Notes: generated by a model not told the origin, from the letters alone. A DNA stretch of 64,000 nucleotides from Chloroflexi bacterium OLB13 (GCA_001567485.1 JZRA01000142.1:62001-126000), one strand, 5' to 3'; positions 7,101 to 17,387 are shown, numbered from the stretch's first letter. A program made the numbers and translations.

Positions 7101-9149
7101 TTACTCGGTCGCCTCCAGCAGGTCGCCAGTGACCGGGTCGACGCCGGTCTCGATCTCGCCCGCGGCCATGCCGTCGAGGACAGCCTGCACCTGCGCGGTC
7201 ACGTCCTCCGGCACCACGGCATCATGGGCGGGCGCGAAGCCGACACCGTTGATCGAGGCGTCCATCAGATACAGCGAACCCTCCGGGAAGCCGTCGCCGT
7301 TGACCACCGCAGCGATCATGTCGTACACGCCCTGATCGACACGCTTCATGGCACTGGTGATGATCTTGTCCGCGCCGGGGGCCTCACCGTTGCCGAAGGT
7401 CGTGATGTACTCGTCCTGATCGACACCGATGACCCATGCGCCAAGCGCCGCGGCTTGCACGATGCCGCCCGAACCGGTCGGGCCGCCCGCGCCGAAGATC
7501 ACGTCAACACCTTCCTCACCGACCATCGCGTCCGCCGCTTCAGCGCCCAACTGCGGGGCGAGGAAGTCGGGGATGTACACGCCGAACAGCTCGATGTCGG
7601 GGTTGACCGACTTGGCGCCCTGCTCAAACCCGTTGCGGAACTTGCGCACCGGCGGGATGTCGATGCCATACACGCCGCCGACCTTGCCGCTTTCGCTCAT
7701 CAGCGCGGCCATGACGCCGGCGAGATACCCCGCCTGATCCTCGCGGAACTGGATGCCGACGAAGTTCGGAACTGCCTCTGCCGGGAACTGATCGACACCG
7801 ATAAAGTACACGTCGGGGTTGGCTTTGGCCGCCGCGATCGTCGCGTCGTAGATCAAGAAGCCGACCGTGACGATGATGTCAAATCCTTCGTTGAGGCAGG
7901 TATTGATGTTGGCTTCGTAGTCGGTCTGCGACTGCGTTTCGACGTAGCTCGTCGTAAGGCCGAGATCAGCCTCAGCGCGCAGCATACCCTCATACGCGTA
8001 GGTGTTAAACGTCCCGTCGTTGACGCGGCCCAGATCCGTGACCAAGCACACGGTCGACGCCGTCGTAACGACTTCGGGCGCCGCAGTGGGTTCAGCCGCT
8101 GCTTCTTCGGTCGGTTCAGCCGCTGCTTCTTCGGTCGGTTCAGCCGTCGCTTCTTCAGCAGGGGCCTCGGTGGCTTCCGCTGGGGTCTCCTCCGTGGCTT
8201 CCTCAACCGGAGCCGCATTCAGCAGGTCGCCGGTGACGGGGTCGACGCCGGTCTCGATCTCGCCCGCGGCCATGCCGTCGAGGACAGCCTGCACCTGAGC
8301 GGTCACGTCTTCCGGCACCGCGGCATCATGGGCGGGCGCGAAGCCGACACCGTTGATCGAGGCGTCCATCAGATACAGCGAACCTTCCGGGAAGCTTCCG
8401 CCATTGACCAGCACGCTGATCATGTCGTATACGCCCTGATCGACACGCTTCACGGCGCTGGTGATGATCTTGTCCGCGCCGGGGGCCTCACCGTTGCCGA
8501 AGGTTGTGATGTACTCGTCCTGATCGACGCCGATGACCCATGCGCCAATCTCGGCGGCGTGCACAATGCCGCCCGAACCGGTCGGGCCGCCCGCGCCAAA
8601 CACCACATCGACACCTTCTTCGCTGACCATCGCGTCCGCCGCTTCAGCGCCCAACTGCGGGGCGAGGAAGTCGGGGATGTACACGCCGAACAGCTCGATG
8701 TCGGGGTTGACCGACTTGGCGCCCTGCTCAAACCCGTTGCGGAACTTACGCACCGGCGGGATGTCGATGCCGTACACGCCGCCGACCTTGCCGCTTTCGC
8801 TCATCAGCGCGGCCATGACGCCGGCGAGATACCCCGCCTGATCTTCGCGGAACTGGATGCCGACGAAGTTCGGGGCCGTCTCCGCCGGGAACTGATCGAC
8901 ACCGATGAAGTACACATCGGGGTTGGCTTTGGCCGCCGCGATCGTCGCGTCGTAGATCAAGAAACCGACCGTGACGATGATGTCAAACCCTTCGTCAAGG
9001 CAGGTGTTGATGTTGGCTTCGTAGTCGGTCTGCGACTGCGTTTCGACGTAGCTCGTCGTAAGGCCGAGGTCAGCCTCAGCGCGCAGCATACCCTCATACG
9101 CGTAGGTGTTAAACGTCCCGTCGTTGACGCGGCCCAGATCCGTGACCAA
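7101..9149 (-). CDS. tandem BMP-domain protein, main part of a frameshifted lipoprotein gene
   Basis: This open frame encodes two complete, nearly identical BMP-family binding domains of about 310 residues each. They are joined by a linker of about 50 residues rich in Ala, Pro, Thr and Glu (AEPTEEAAAEPTEE type). Each repeat runs from CLVTDLGRVNDGTFN to GMAAGEIETGVDPVTGDLL. There is no signal peptide or true start here: the first residues are already inside domain 1. The real N-terminus lies in another frame at 9158-9811. One missing base near 9158-9160 explains the break, because restoring it gives PSTVCLVTDLG, matching the junction before domain 2 (STVCLVTDLG). BMP proteins normally have one binding domain, so the fusion is unusual. 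Confidence 0.8.
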   Translation of the reverse strand: MVTDLGRVNDGTFNTYAYEGMLRAEADLGLTTSYVETQSQTDYEANINTCLDEGFDIIVTVGFLIYDATIAAAKANPDVYFIGVDQFPAETAPNFVGIQFREDQAGYLAGVMAALMSESGKVGGVYGIDIPPVRKFRNGFEQGAKSVNPDIELFGVYIPDFLAPQLGAEAADAMVSEEGVDVVFGAGGPTGSGGIVHAAEIGAWVIGVDQDEYITTFGNGEAPGADKIITSAVKRVDQGVYDMISVLVNGGSFPEGSLYLMDASINGVGFAPAHDAAVPEDVTAQVQAVLDGMAAGEIETGVDPVTGDLLNAAPVEEATEETPAEATEAPAEEATAEPTEEAAAEPTEEAAAEPTAAPEVVTTASTVCLVTDLGRVNDGTFNTYAYEGMLRAEADLGLTTSYVETQSQTDYEANINTCLNEGFDIIVTVGFLIYDATIAAAKANPDVYFIGVDQFPAEAVPNFVGIQFREDQAGYLAGVMAALMSESGKVGGVYGIDIPPVRKFRNGFEQGAKSVNPDIELFGVYIPDFLAPQLGAEAADAMVGEEGVDVIFGAGGPTGSGGIVQAAALGAWVIGVDQDEYITTFGNGEAPGADKIITSAMKRVDQGVYDMIAAVVNGDGFPEGSLYLMDASINGVGFAPAHDAVVPEDVTAQVQAVLDGMAAGEIETGVDPVTGDLLEATE
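7105..9149. repeat. direct repeat of a BMP domain (two copies of about 0.94 kb)
   Basis: Copies at about 7105-8055 and 8220-9149 are highly similar at DNA level. Encoded proteins differ at only about 15-20 of roughly 310 positions by eye, e.g. CLNEG/CLDEG and AEAVPN/AETAPN. The similarity suggests recent duplication or gene conversion. Confidence 0.8.
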
Positions 9150-9157
9150 GCAAACAG

Positions 9158-9811
9158 TGAGGGTGCGCCGGTTGAAGCTTCTTCCGTGGGTTCAGCGGCG
9201 GGTTCCTCAGTCGGTTCGGCCGTCGGTTCTTCAGCCGCCGTCGGTTCTTCGGTCGGTTCGGCCGTGGGTTCTTCAGTCGGCTGAGCAGCCTCAGTCGACG
9301 CCGCCGCCGCCTCGGCACGCTGTGTCGCGCGCGCCTGACGGGCCTCGGTGGTCGACTGGGCAATCGCCGGGTCTACCGTCGGCGCGTCGGTGGGCGCGTC
9401 GGTCGGAGCTGCCGCCGGTTCTTCAGTCGGGGCTTCCGTCGGCTCCTCGGTGGGTTCCTCGGTCGGGGCTTCCGTCGGTTCCTCGGTGGGTTCCTCGGTC
9501 GGAACTTCCGTGGGTTCTTCGGTGGGCGGGACAACGGTCGGCACGTCCGTCGGCATTTCAGCCGCGGTGGTCGCTGCCGCATCGGCGGTCGCCTGCGCGT
9601 CCGCCAAGGCCTGCGCAGCTTCGGCCGTCACCGCGTCTGCGGTTGCCAGCTGCTCCGCTTGCGCCGCTGCGGCCTCAGTTGCCTGCGCGTTGGCGGTCGC
9701 CAGAATGGCCGACTGTGTCGCGGTGCCAGCCTCCTCGGTGCCGGTCGCACATGCCGTTAAGGCAAGTGACAGCAGCAGCAGCAGCGTTACGATCGTCGCA
9801 AATCGCTTCAT
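9158..9811 (-). CDS. N-terminal part of the tandem BMP lipoprotein: lipobox and Pro-Thr-Glu stalk
   Basis: ATG 9811 follows an AGGAGG-type site. MKRFATIVTLLLLLSLALTAC is a lipoprotein signal with lipobox LTAC. An Ala/Gln-rich segment follows (about residues 25-85), then a low-complexity stalk built from PTEEPTE and PTDAPT units (about 90-215). The stalk reads into EEASTGAPS and then leaves frame exactly where BMP domain 1 should begin. The complete protein would be a lipid-anchored, long-stalked binding protein of roughly 900 residues. The frame continues to 8957 as non-homologous sequence, which is not believed to be translated in the intact gene. Either a genuine mutation or, more likely, a sequencing indel separates the two parts. 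Confidence 0.75.
9180..9545. repeat. low-complexity repeats encoding the PTEEPTE stalk
   Basis: Degenerate short direct repeats on the minus strand encode Pro-Thr-Glu-Glu, Pro-Thr-Glu-Val and Pro-Thr-Asp-Ala units. A shorter related run lies at about 8080-8210 in the inter-domain linker. Confidence 0.75.
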
Positions 9812-9910
9812 ACTTCCTCCTAGAAATGCGCAAATGTTTGAGAGTGTCAGCGCAGAGTAAATCGTAACAGTTTTCAGAACACTTGCAACCGCCTTGCGGC
9901 ACTTCGCACA

Positions 9911-9948
9911 AACAAAATGCCCCGAAAGTCCTTGCAAACCCCCGGGGC
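9911..9948 (-). terminator. Rho-independent terminator of the TetR-ABC operon
   Basis: Minus-strand stem GCCCCG/CGGGGC (9943-9948 with 9919-9924) followed by ATTTTGTTTG. It lies 42 nt after the last permease gene ends (9990). Confidence 0.65.
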
Positions 9949-9989
9949 TGTGTCTGCTGAGCAACCCGATTCTAACGATTCTCCGTGCG

Positions 9990-10799
9990 TTATCCGGCCA
10001 AGTCACGGTTCATGAACAGCCGTGTGCTCGCGGCCATCAGTGCGCCCGCGACGATCAGCATCACGATCACGGCGACCAGTGGAAACCCGTTCAACAGCAC
10101 ACGGCTCGCGTCCGAATGGTGAAACACCGAGAACTGCTGCATCGCTGTGCCGAGGTCGGATCGCAGCATGCCGCCGACCGAGTTGAAGAGAAAGCTCACC
10201 GCGACGAACCCGCCCGCGATACTTGCAACCCACGCCTTACGCGGCAGGATCACCGCGATCAGCGCCGTGAAGCACATAATCAGCATTCCAACCGAAACCA
10301 GCGCCAGCGCAGAGAACACAAGCGGCGGCAAATCCGTGGCGGCATGAGGGTTCAGGGCCATACCGGCCATCAAGCCGACAACGCCGCTCAACGGGATGAT
10401 TGCACATGGGATGAGATAGGCCGCGAATTTCTCAAGCTGAACCCGCATGCGCGAGATCGGAAGGCTGAACACCATGTTCGAGATCCCGGCGGACTCGTCG
10501 TTCAGCGTGATATTCATGCCGGTCAGCACCGCCCATACCGCCAGCAGCACCGATGCCGTCAAGAAGTAGCGGAAAGCGATGAACCCGCCCGTCGTCGCCA
10601 GCACCGAGACATCCTGCACGCCCACCATCTGCCAGACGAAAGCTGGCACCGCGGTGAGCGCTTCCGCCATCTTCTTCATACCTTCGGGGTCGGGCAGCAC
10701 CGCGACGACCACCAAGCCGTAGGCGCCGAATCCCGCCGACCACATGATCGTCGAACGCCATGCACGGCGAAGTGTTTCGATAAACGTTGATCCACGCAT
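9990..10799 (-). CDS. ABC-2 type transporter permease
   Basis: 269 residues, six predicted membrane segments: about 20-38, 75-95, 125-150, 155-180, 185-205 and 240-260. A conserved segment NDESAGISNMVFSLPISR lies after the second helix and is shared with the neighbouring permease (NDEENGIMNMVLALPVSR). The two are paralogues and would form a heterodimeric exporter with the adjacent ATPase. The substrate is unknown; such TetR-linked ABC-2 systems often export lipophilic compounds or drugs. The start ATG 10799 is preceded by GGGG. The gene lies 12 nt after the previous one in the operon. Confidence 0.85.
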   Translation of the reverse strand: MRGSTFIETLRRAWRSTIMWSAGFGAYGLVVVAVLPDPEGMKKMAEALTAVPAFVWQMVGVQDVSVLATTGGFIAFRYFLTASVLLAVWAVLTGMNITLNDESAGISNMVFSLPISRMRVQLEKFAAYLIPCAIIPLSGVVGLMAGMALNPHAATDLPPLVFSALALVSVGMLIMCFTALIAVILPRKAWVASIAGGFVAVSFLFNSVGGMLRSDLGTAMQQFSVFHHSDASRVLLNGFPLVAVIVMLIVAGALMAASTRLFMNRDLAG

Positions 10800-10811
10800 T
10801 GTTGTTATCCC

Positions 10812-11624
10812 CTATCCGCTGATGTCGCGCCGTTCATACAGCCGCGCCGCGCACCCGATCAAGACCGCGCCAACGACCGCCATCATCAGCGGCGCGATGA
10901 CGTCCAGCCCGTGGCGGAGGATCTCGCCGCCGTCGAAATACGAGAACACCGACAACCGTTCCAAGATCGGGCCAACCGTGTCTCCGGCCAGCGAACCAAG
11001 CGTGAAGGCGATGTAGCTCACGACGAGATAACCCGTCACAGCCGCCACCGCGGCCCCGCGTCGGCGGATGATCACGCCGCAGATGATCGTGATGCCCATG
11101 ACGGCGAGGATCAACGTCCACAGCGCGGCAAACACCTCAGCCGAGCGCCCTAGATCGAGGCCGGACACCACCGGGTTGAAGCGCGTACCCATCGCAAAAC
11201 CGGCAAAGCCGATGCCGCAAACCAGCATGGCGAGCAGCGTCTGCGCCAACGCTTTCTCGATCACAATCGACCACCGCGACACCGGGAGGGCCAGCACCAT
11301 ATTCATGATGCCGTTCTCCTCGTCATTAGCGGTGATGCTCATGCCGGCGCTGACGGCATAGATCGCCATCACGATAGCGGCATAGGTGAAGTACGCCAGC
11401 CCGACGAACCCTTCCGGCGTCGCCAACACACGAACATCCGTTAGGCCGAACGCTTGCAAGAGAACTTTGGGCATCGCCTCGAACACGGCGACAAATCCCT
11501 GTAACCCCTCCATGTTCGGCGTGATGAATAGAACGTAGTTGGCGAAGAAGGCCGTCACCACGCCCCAGATCAGCGCCGGACGCAGCCCGCGCCGGAGCGT
11601 ATGCTGAAACACAACCCCTCTCAT
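10812..11624 (-). CDS. ABC-2 type transporter permease
   Basis: 270 residues and six predicted membrane helices. It starts MRGVVFQHTLRRGLRPALIWG, very like the paralogous MRGSTFIETLRRAWRSTIMWS downstream. The cytoplasmic loop NDEENGIMNMVLALPVSRW is the probable ATPase-coupling region of this family. ATG 11624 has a strong AGGAGG site. Its stop lies just before the second permease and its start just after the ATPase gene, so all three are one transcript. Confidence 0.85.
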   Translation of the reverse strand: MRGVVFQHTLRRGLRPALIWGVVTAFFANYVLFITPNMEGLQGFVAVFEAMPKVLLQAFGLTDVRVLATPEGFVGLAYFTYAAIVMAIYAVSAGMSITANDEENGIMNMVLALPVSRWSIVIEKALAQTLLAMLVCGIGFAGFAMGTRFNPVVSGLDLGRSAEVFAALWTLILAVMGITIICGVIIRRRGAAVAAVTGYLVVSYIAFTLGSLAGDTVGPILERLSVFSYFDGGEILRHGLDVIAPLMMAVVGAVLIGCAARLYERRDISG

Positions 11625-11635
11625 CAGCGCACCTC

Positions 11636-12586
11636 CTATGACGCCACGGCGAGATGCGTGACCGGCTTCTCGCCGTAGTATGCGAGGAAGATCTCCTCCA
11701 GCGTCGGCTCGTGAACTTTCATGTTCACGACGTAATCGCTGCCGATAGCGCGAATCACTGCGTCGAAGTCCCCGGCGACGCGCATCTTAAGGGTCGTCCC
11801 GTCGGCGGTCACGTTGGTGATTCCGTTTTTGCCCTCGAAGTGCGACGGGCTGACCGGCTCGCGGAAGGTGATCGTCACCCACTGGAAGTCGGCGTGCGTC
11901 AGCTTTTCGACCGATTCGACGGCTTGCAGCACGCCGCCGCGCAAGATCGCCACGCGGTCGCAAATCGTCTGCACCTCGCTGAGAACATGCGACGACAAGA
12001 ACACGGTGTGGCCTGCCGCGCGCATCTCAAGCATCATGTCGTTGAAGGTCTGCTGCATCAGCGGATCAAGCCCACTTGTCGGCTCGTCGAGGATTAGCAG
12101 TTCAGGCTCGTGCATGGTCGCCAGCAGCAGGCCCAGCTTGCGCTTGTTGCCGCTGGAATACTCGCGGACGCGCATCGACAGATCGAGGCTCAGGCGTTCC
12201 GTGATCTGTTTGATTACGTTCGGATTGACACCGCCGCGCACCTTGCTGAAGTACACCACGATGTCACGGCCCGTTCGCCCCGGCCACAGGTTCAACTCAC
12301 CCGGCATGAAGCCGATACGCCTGTGAATCTCGACGGCGTGCTCGCGCACATCTTGACCGAACAAGGTCGCCGTGCCGCTGGTCGGGCGGATCAGATCCAT
12401 CAAGATGCGAATCGTCGTCGACTTGCCTGCGCCGTTCGGCCCGAGGTAGCCGAAGATCTCGCCCTGATAAACGTCGAGGTTCAGCCGGTTGAGCGCCAGC
12501 GGGCCGCCCCGGCCGTATGCCTTCGTCAACCCGTGCGCCTGAATCACCGGTGTGCCGGTCTCTGTCGAACGATGGTTGCTATTCAT
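11636..12586 (-). CDS. ABC-2 transporter ATP-binding protein
   Basis: 316 residues. Walker A is GPNGAGKST, the signature loop is YSSGNKRKL (a variant of LSGGQ, common in ABC-2 drug or lipid exporters), and Walker B is LLILDEPTSGLDP, followed by the HVLSE switch histidine region. A C-terminal domain of about 90 residues follows, as in CcmA/DrrA-like ATPases. The start ATG 12586 overlaps the TetR stop (ATGAATAG), which gives translational coupling. Upstream in-frame codons to 12766 lie inside the TetR gene and are not family-like. Confidence 0.92.
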   Translation of the reverse strand: MNSNHRSTETGTPVIQAHGLTKAYGRGGPLALNRLNLDVYQGEIFGYLGPNGAGKSTTIRILMDLIRPTSGTATLFGQDVREHAVEIHRRIGFMPGELNLWPGRTGRDIVVYFSKVRGGVNPNVIKQITERLSLDLSMRVREYSSGNKRKLGLLLATMHEPELLILDEPTSGLDPLMQQTFNDMMLEMRAAGHTVFLSSHVLSEVQTICDRVAILRGGVLQAVESVEKLTHADFQWVTITFREPVSPSHFEGKNGITNVTADGTTLKMRVAGDFDAVIRAIGSDYVVNMKVHEPTLEEIFLAYYGEKPVTHLAVAS

Positions 12587-13277
12587 GGTCTTCCTCTTCC
12601 TCCACTTTCGTGGACTCCCACTGCGACCGCACCGTGTTGATCGCATTCTCGGCGTATGCGATGTACGCTGACCTGCCGGCAGCGGTGTCGCCGCCAGCTG
12701 CTGCGAACCCCCGATCAAGCACGTCGACAAGCAGGTCGAGCACCGCGTCGAGAGGCGGCGCTTCATCCGACGGAATGACGTCTTCGATGGTCAAGAGGCC
12801 GTAGCGCATGTAGGCCAGCATGTAGGCCACGACCTTGGCGTCGATGTCCGCACGGATCAAGCCCAACGCCTGATACTTGCGGATGAATTCGATGACCGCA
12901 GCGCGGATAGCCTGATTGCTGAAGTTCGGCGCCAAGCGTTTGAACACGTCGCCGAAGACGCGCTGCCGGTTGCCATAGATGGCGCGCAGCAGCGGCATCT
13001 CCATCGCCACCCGCAGCCCGTGGACGTACAGGCTGGTGAACGACCCGCCGTTGGGATCAGCTTGGAGCCTACGTGCGATTTCCTGCTGCGCGCGGTCGGC
13101 ATCATGCCAGAGCAGCGCCTCAACCAACGCATCCTTACTCGGATAGTGCAGGTAGATCGCGCCCTTGCTGACCCCGGCCGCCTGCGCGATGTCGCTCACG
13201 GTGGTCTTGTCGTACCCATAGTGAAGCAGCAGCTCACGGGTCGCGTTCAAGATTCGTACACGTCGTTCGTCACTCAA
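12579..13277 (-). CDS. TetR/AcrR-family transcriptional repressor
   Basis: About 232 residues. The N-terminal helix-turn-helix is clear: RRVRILNATRELLLHYGYDKTTVSDIAQAAGVSKGAIYLHYPSKDALVEALL. The C-terminal ligand domain is family-divergent, ending in an acidic tail. ATG codons at 13322 and 13313 are in frame but lie inside a palindromic operator and have no ribosome site. The TTG at 13277 has AGAGGGG at good spacing, so it is preferred. The gene is first in an operon with an ABC-2 exporter and probably represses it and itself until a ligand binds. Confidence 0.85.
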   Translation of the reverse strand: MSDERRVRILNATRELLLHYGYDKTTVSDIAQAAGVSKGAIYLHYPSKDALVEALLWHDADRAQQEIARRLQADPNGGSFTSLYVHGLRVAMEMPLLRAIYGNRQRVFGDVFKRLAPNFSNQAIRAAVIEFIRKYQALGLIRADIDAKVVAYMLAYMRYGLLTIEDVIPSDEAPPLDAVLDLLVDVLDRGFAAAGGDTAAGRSAYIAYAENAINTVRSQWESTKVEEEEDHE

Positions 13278-13295
13278 CTCATCCCCTCTTGACCG

Positions 13296-13323
13296 TTTGA
13301 CCAAAATTGTCATTCTGGTCAAA
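13296..13323. promoter_or_regulatory. putative TetR operator (autoregulation)
   Basis: Perfect 7-bp inverted repeat TTTGACC (13296-13302) and GGTCAAA (13317-13323), spaced by 14 nt. A further TTGACC half-site lies at 13289-13294. It sits at the 5' end of the TetR gene, the usual position for an autoregulatory operator. Confidence 0.6.
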
Positions 13324-13342
13324 GATACTGCGGATAAGAATC

Positions 13343-13368
13343 AAAAAGGCCCCCAATCTCTGGGGGCC
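13343..13368 (-). terminator. Rho-independent terminator of sugar ABC operon 1
   Basis: Minus-strand stem of 7 bp (13362-13368 with 13348-13354, 7-nt loop) followed by five T. It lies 30 nt after the last gene. Confidence 0.85.
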
Positions 13369-13397
13369 TGCACGATGATACGGCGAAAACTCGGCGT

Positions 13398-14284
13398 CTA
13401 GCCCTTGACGGCGCCCGCCGTCAGACCTTCCACGATGCGGCGCTGGAAGTACAGCACGAGCAGGATCAGCGGGATCGTCACGATCACGGATGCCGCCATG
13501 ACCTCAGCGATCGGGTCTTGGCGCTGCACCTGCCCGCTGAACAACGCAATCGCCACCGGCACCGTCTGGGCCGATGGGTTGATCGTCGTGAACGTCAGCG
13601 CGAACAGGTATTCATTCCACGCGCTGATGAACGAGAGCAGGCCAGTCGTGACGAGCGCCGGCGCGGTCAGCGGCAGTAGGATCAAGTAGAACGTCTGGAA
13701 GCCGGTAGCGCCGTCCACCAACGCCGCCTGTTCAAGCTCGGACGGCAGCCCCTTGAAGAAGGTCGTCAACGTCCAAACCGTGAACGGCAGCGTAATCAGG
13801 GGATACGTCACGACCAGCGAGCTTAACGAGCCGAACAAGCCGAGGTCGCGCACGATACTGAACAAACCCGACAGGATCGAAATCTGCGGGAACATCGTCA
13901 TCGCCAGCACGGCGTACAGCATCAGCAGACGGCCGCGAAACTTTAGACGGCCCAACGCATACGCGGCGAACGAGCCGACGCCGAGCGCAAGGATGGTGCT
14001 GCCGCCTGCCACCAGCGTCGAGTTGAACAGGCCGCGCACGAACCGTTCGTTCTGGAACACCAGCTCGTAGTTGCGCAGCGACGGGTTCTGAGAGAACAGA
14101 TAGGCTGTGGCGAACACTTCGTTCTCGTTCTTCAGCGACGTGTTGAACGCCCAGTAGAACGGGAACAGCGTATAGAACAGGATCAGGACGATGATGAACC
14201 AGAAGCCGACACGGCGGGCGACACGCCACCCCTGACCGGGATGCTGCGCGCCTGAAGCCGGGGACTGAGCAGCGGTCATAGTGG

Positions 14285-14288
<4 letters not shown>
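13398..14288 (-). CDS. carbohydrate ABC transporter permease (MalG/UgpE type)
   Basis: 296 residues with six predicted membrane helices. The MalG-type EAA loop is recognisable as ELEQAALVDGATGFQTFYLILLPLTAPAL, the coupling site for the ATPase. The N-terminus MTTMTAAQSPASGAQHPGQG is a hydrophilic extension before the first helix. ATG 14288 overlaps the stop of the upstream MalF-like permease by 4 nt. CUT1 family permeases import mono- or oligosaccharides; the sugar is unknown. Confidence 0.9.
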
Positions 14289-15835
<1,547 letters not shown>

Positions 15836-15860
15836 AAACCCCTCGTTTCCATCAAACAGA

Positions 15861-15892
15861 CAGGGGAGGGCATCGAGCGATGCCCTCCCCTG
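15861..15892. promoter_or_regulatory. strong hairpin between binding-protein and permease genes, operon 1
   Basis: Perfect 14-bp stem (15861-15874 with 15879-15892) and 4-nt loop. It lies in the 113-nt gap between the binding-protein stop and the permease start. There is no long T-run, so it probably stabilises the upstream mRNA or partly terminates transcription. Confidence 0.65.
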
Positions 15893-15948
15893 CAGAGACT
15901 AGATTGCAGGCGCAGGCCGCCTTGTGCAGCATGCGCGAGCAGTCCGAA

Positions 15949-17268
15949 CTACATGCTGGCCTTGATCTCGTCAACCAGATCTTGCAGGTCAAGTTCGAGG
16001 TCTTCCACCGCCGTCTTCGCATCGGTCGTGCCTGTCAGGACGCTGTGAACAGCGCTGAAGAACAGGGTCGATGCGTCGTTGTAACGCGCAGCGGTGAAGC
16101 CCGACGGACGCGGGTAGGCGCTCGCCAAGATGGGGCCCATGCGGCTGAACAGCGGGTTGGCGTCGATCAGTTCCGGATCCTCGTACAGGGCCGGGATCGT
16201 CGGGTTGGCGCCCTGCGGGCTGAGCGCGCGGATCTTCTGCTCGTCATAGGAGGCCATGAAGATCGCAACCGCGGCGGCCGCGGCGGGGTTATCGCTGTAC
16301 TTGCTGACTGCGAGCTGCCAACCGCCGAGGCATGCCGCCGGCGTGCCGTTCGCGCCGACCGGCAGCGGGGCATAGTCGAACAAGCCGGCGACGGCGCTGT
16401 CTTCACCATTGCCCAGACCGTAAGCATACGGCCAGTTGCGCATGAAGGCGGCGTTGCCCGCCTGCCACACGGCACGGCTTTCCTCTTCACCGTAGGTCGT
16501 CACGCCCTCGGGGCTGATGCCGCCGACCCAACCGGCCGCGCGCTCCAGCGCCGCAACGAACGCGTCGTTGTTGACGTTGACTTCGCCCTCAGGCGAGATG
16601 AAGGTTTCGCCGGTCTCGCTGACGAGCCACTCGTGCGCGTCACAGGTCAGGCCTTCGTAGGCGTTGCCCTGCCATACGTACCCTGCGAAGTCCGCGTTAC
16701 CCGCTGCACGCTCGCCATCCTGAATAGTCTGCGCGGCCGCCGTCAGTTCATCCCATGTGGTCGGAACTTCGAGGCCGTACTTCTCAAGCAGATCGGTGCG
16801 ATAGTACAGACCGGCCGCGTCGGTGAACCACGGGATCGCGACCTGCACGCCGCCGATGTTCTGGCCGGCGACCATGGCCGGGAAGAACTGGTCAAGGTAG
16901 CCTTCCGGCACGTACTCGAGCAGATCAACGACGTGCGGGGCGATGATACCGGCCCAGATCACGTCCACCTGATAGATGTCGACGTCCGGGGTCTGCGCTT
17001 CCCAGTACTGCTGGTACAGGCCGAGGCGATCAGTCGCCAGATCCGGGGTCTCCAACAGCGAAATGCTGACGTTCGGGCACATCGCCATGAAACGATCCGC
17101 CTGCGCCTGCACCACCTCGAACTCGATACCGACGGCGCCCGCGGCGATCACAACGTCCGCGTCACCTTCCGGGCATTCCATCGCCGTGTCCTGCGCGCTG
17201 ACCGACGCGACGCCAAGCGACATCACGACCGCCAATACGAGGAGCAAACCTAGTGATTTGCGTACCAT
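15949..17268 (-). CDS. extracellular sugar-binding protein, ABC operon 1
   Basis: 439 residues. Sec signal MVRKSLGLLLVLAVVMSLGVASVSAQ with no lipobox cysteine. It belongs to the family 1 (MalE/ThuE-like) solute-binding proteins: YQQYWEAQTPDVDIYQVDVIWAG, VPEGYLDQFFPAMV, IPWFTDAAGLYYRTDLLEKYG and TWDELTAAA are typical. The trehalose/maltose-type group is closest by pattern, but the ligand is unproven. ATG 17268 has a GGAGAG site; an upstream ATG at 17286 lacks one. A good promoter lies at 17359-17387. The next genes are two permeases; no ATPase gene is in this operon. Confidence 0.88.
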   Translation of the reverse strand: MVRKSLGLLLVLAVVMSLGVASVSAQDTAMECPEGDADVVIAAGAVGIEFEVVQAQADRFMAMCPNVSISLLETPDLATDRLGLYQQYWEAQTPDVDIYQVDVIWAGIIAPHVVDLLEYVPEGYLDQFFPAMVAGQNIGGVQVAIPWFTDAAGLYYRTDLLEKYGLEVPTTWDELTAAAQTIQDGERAAGNADFAGYVWQGNAYEGLTCDAHEWLVSETGETFISPEGEVNVNNDAFVAALERAAGWVGGISPEGVTTYGEEESRAVWQAGNAAFMRNWPYAYGLGNGEDSAVAGLFDYAPLPVGANGTPAACLGGWQLAVSKYSDNPAAAAAVAIFMASYDEQKIRALSPQGANPTIPALYEDPELIDANPLFSRMGPILASAYPRPSGFTAARYNDASTLFFSAVHSVLTGTTDAKTAVEDLELDLQDLVDEIKASM

Positions 17269-17358
17269 AATACGAACTCTCCTCACTTATTCCAATCTGA
17301 ATGCCACCCAGGAAATACGGCGCAAAACAATACCGTGTCGCCCTTAGTGACCAATCAG

Positions 17359-17387
17359 ACTGTACCCTCCGCTACAAACACCGTCAA
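17359..17387 (-). promoter_or_regulatory. promoter of sugar ABC operon 1
   Basis: Minus-strand TTGACG (17382-17387), 17-bp spacer, TACAGT (17359-17364). It predicts a leader of roughly 85 nt before ATG 17268. Confidence 0.55.

Noticed and set aside
7080-9284. Very long open frame on the plus strand (about 734 codons) across the BMP genes
   Set aside because: It is the antisense shadow of the tandem BMP gene: it mirrors the repeat, is His/Arg/Asp rich, and has no recognisable fold or start signal.
9180-9545. Short regular repeats that could suggest a CRISPR array
   Set aside because: The repeats are in frame, encode Pro-Thr-Glu units, have no unique spacers of constant size, and no cas genes are present.
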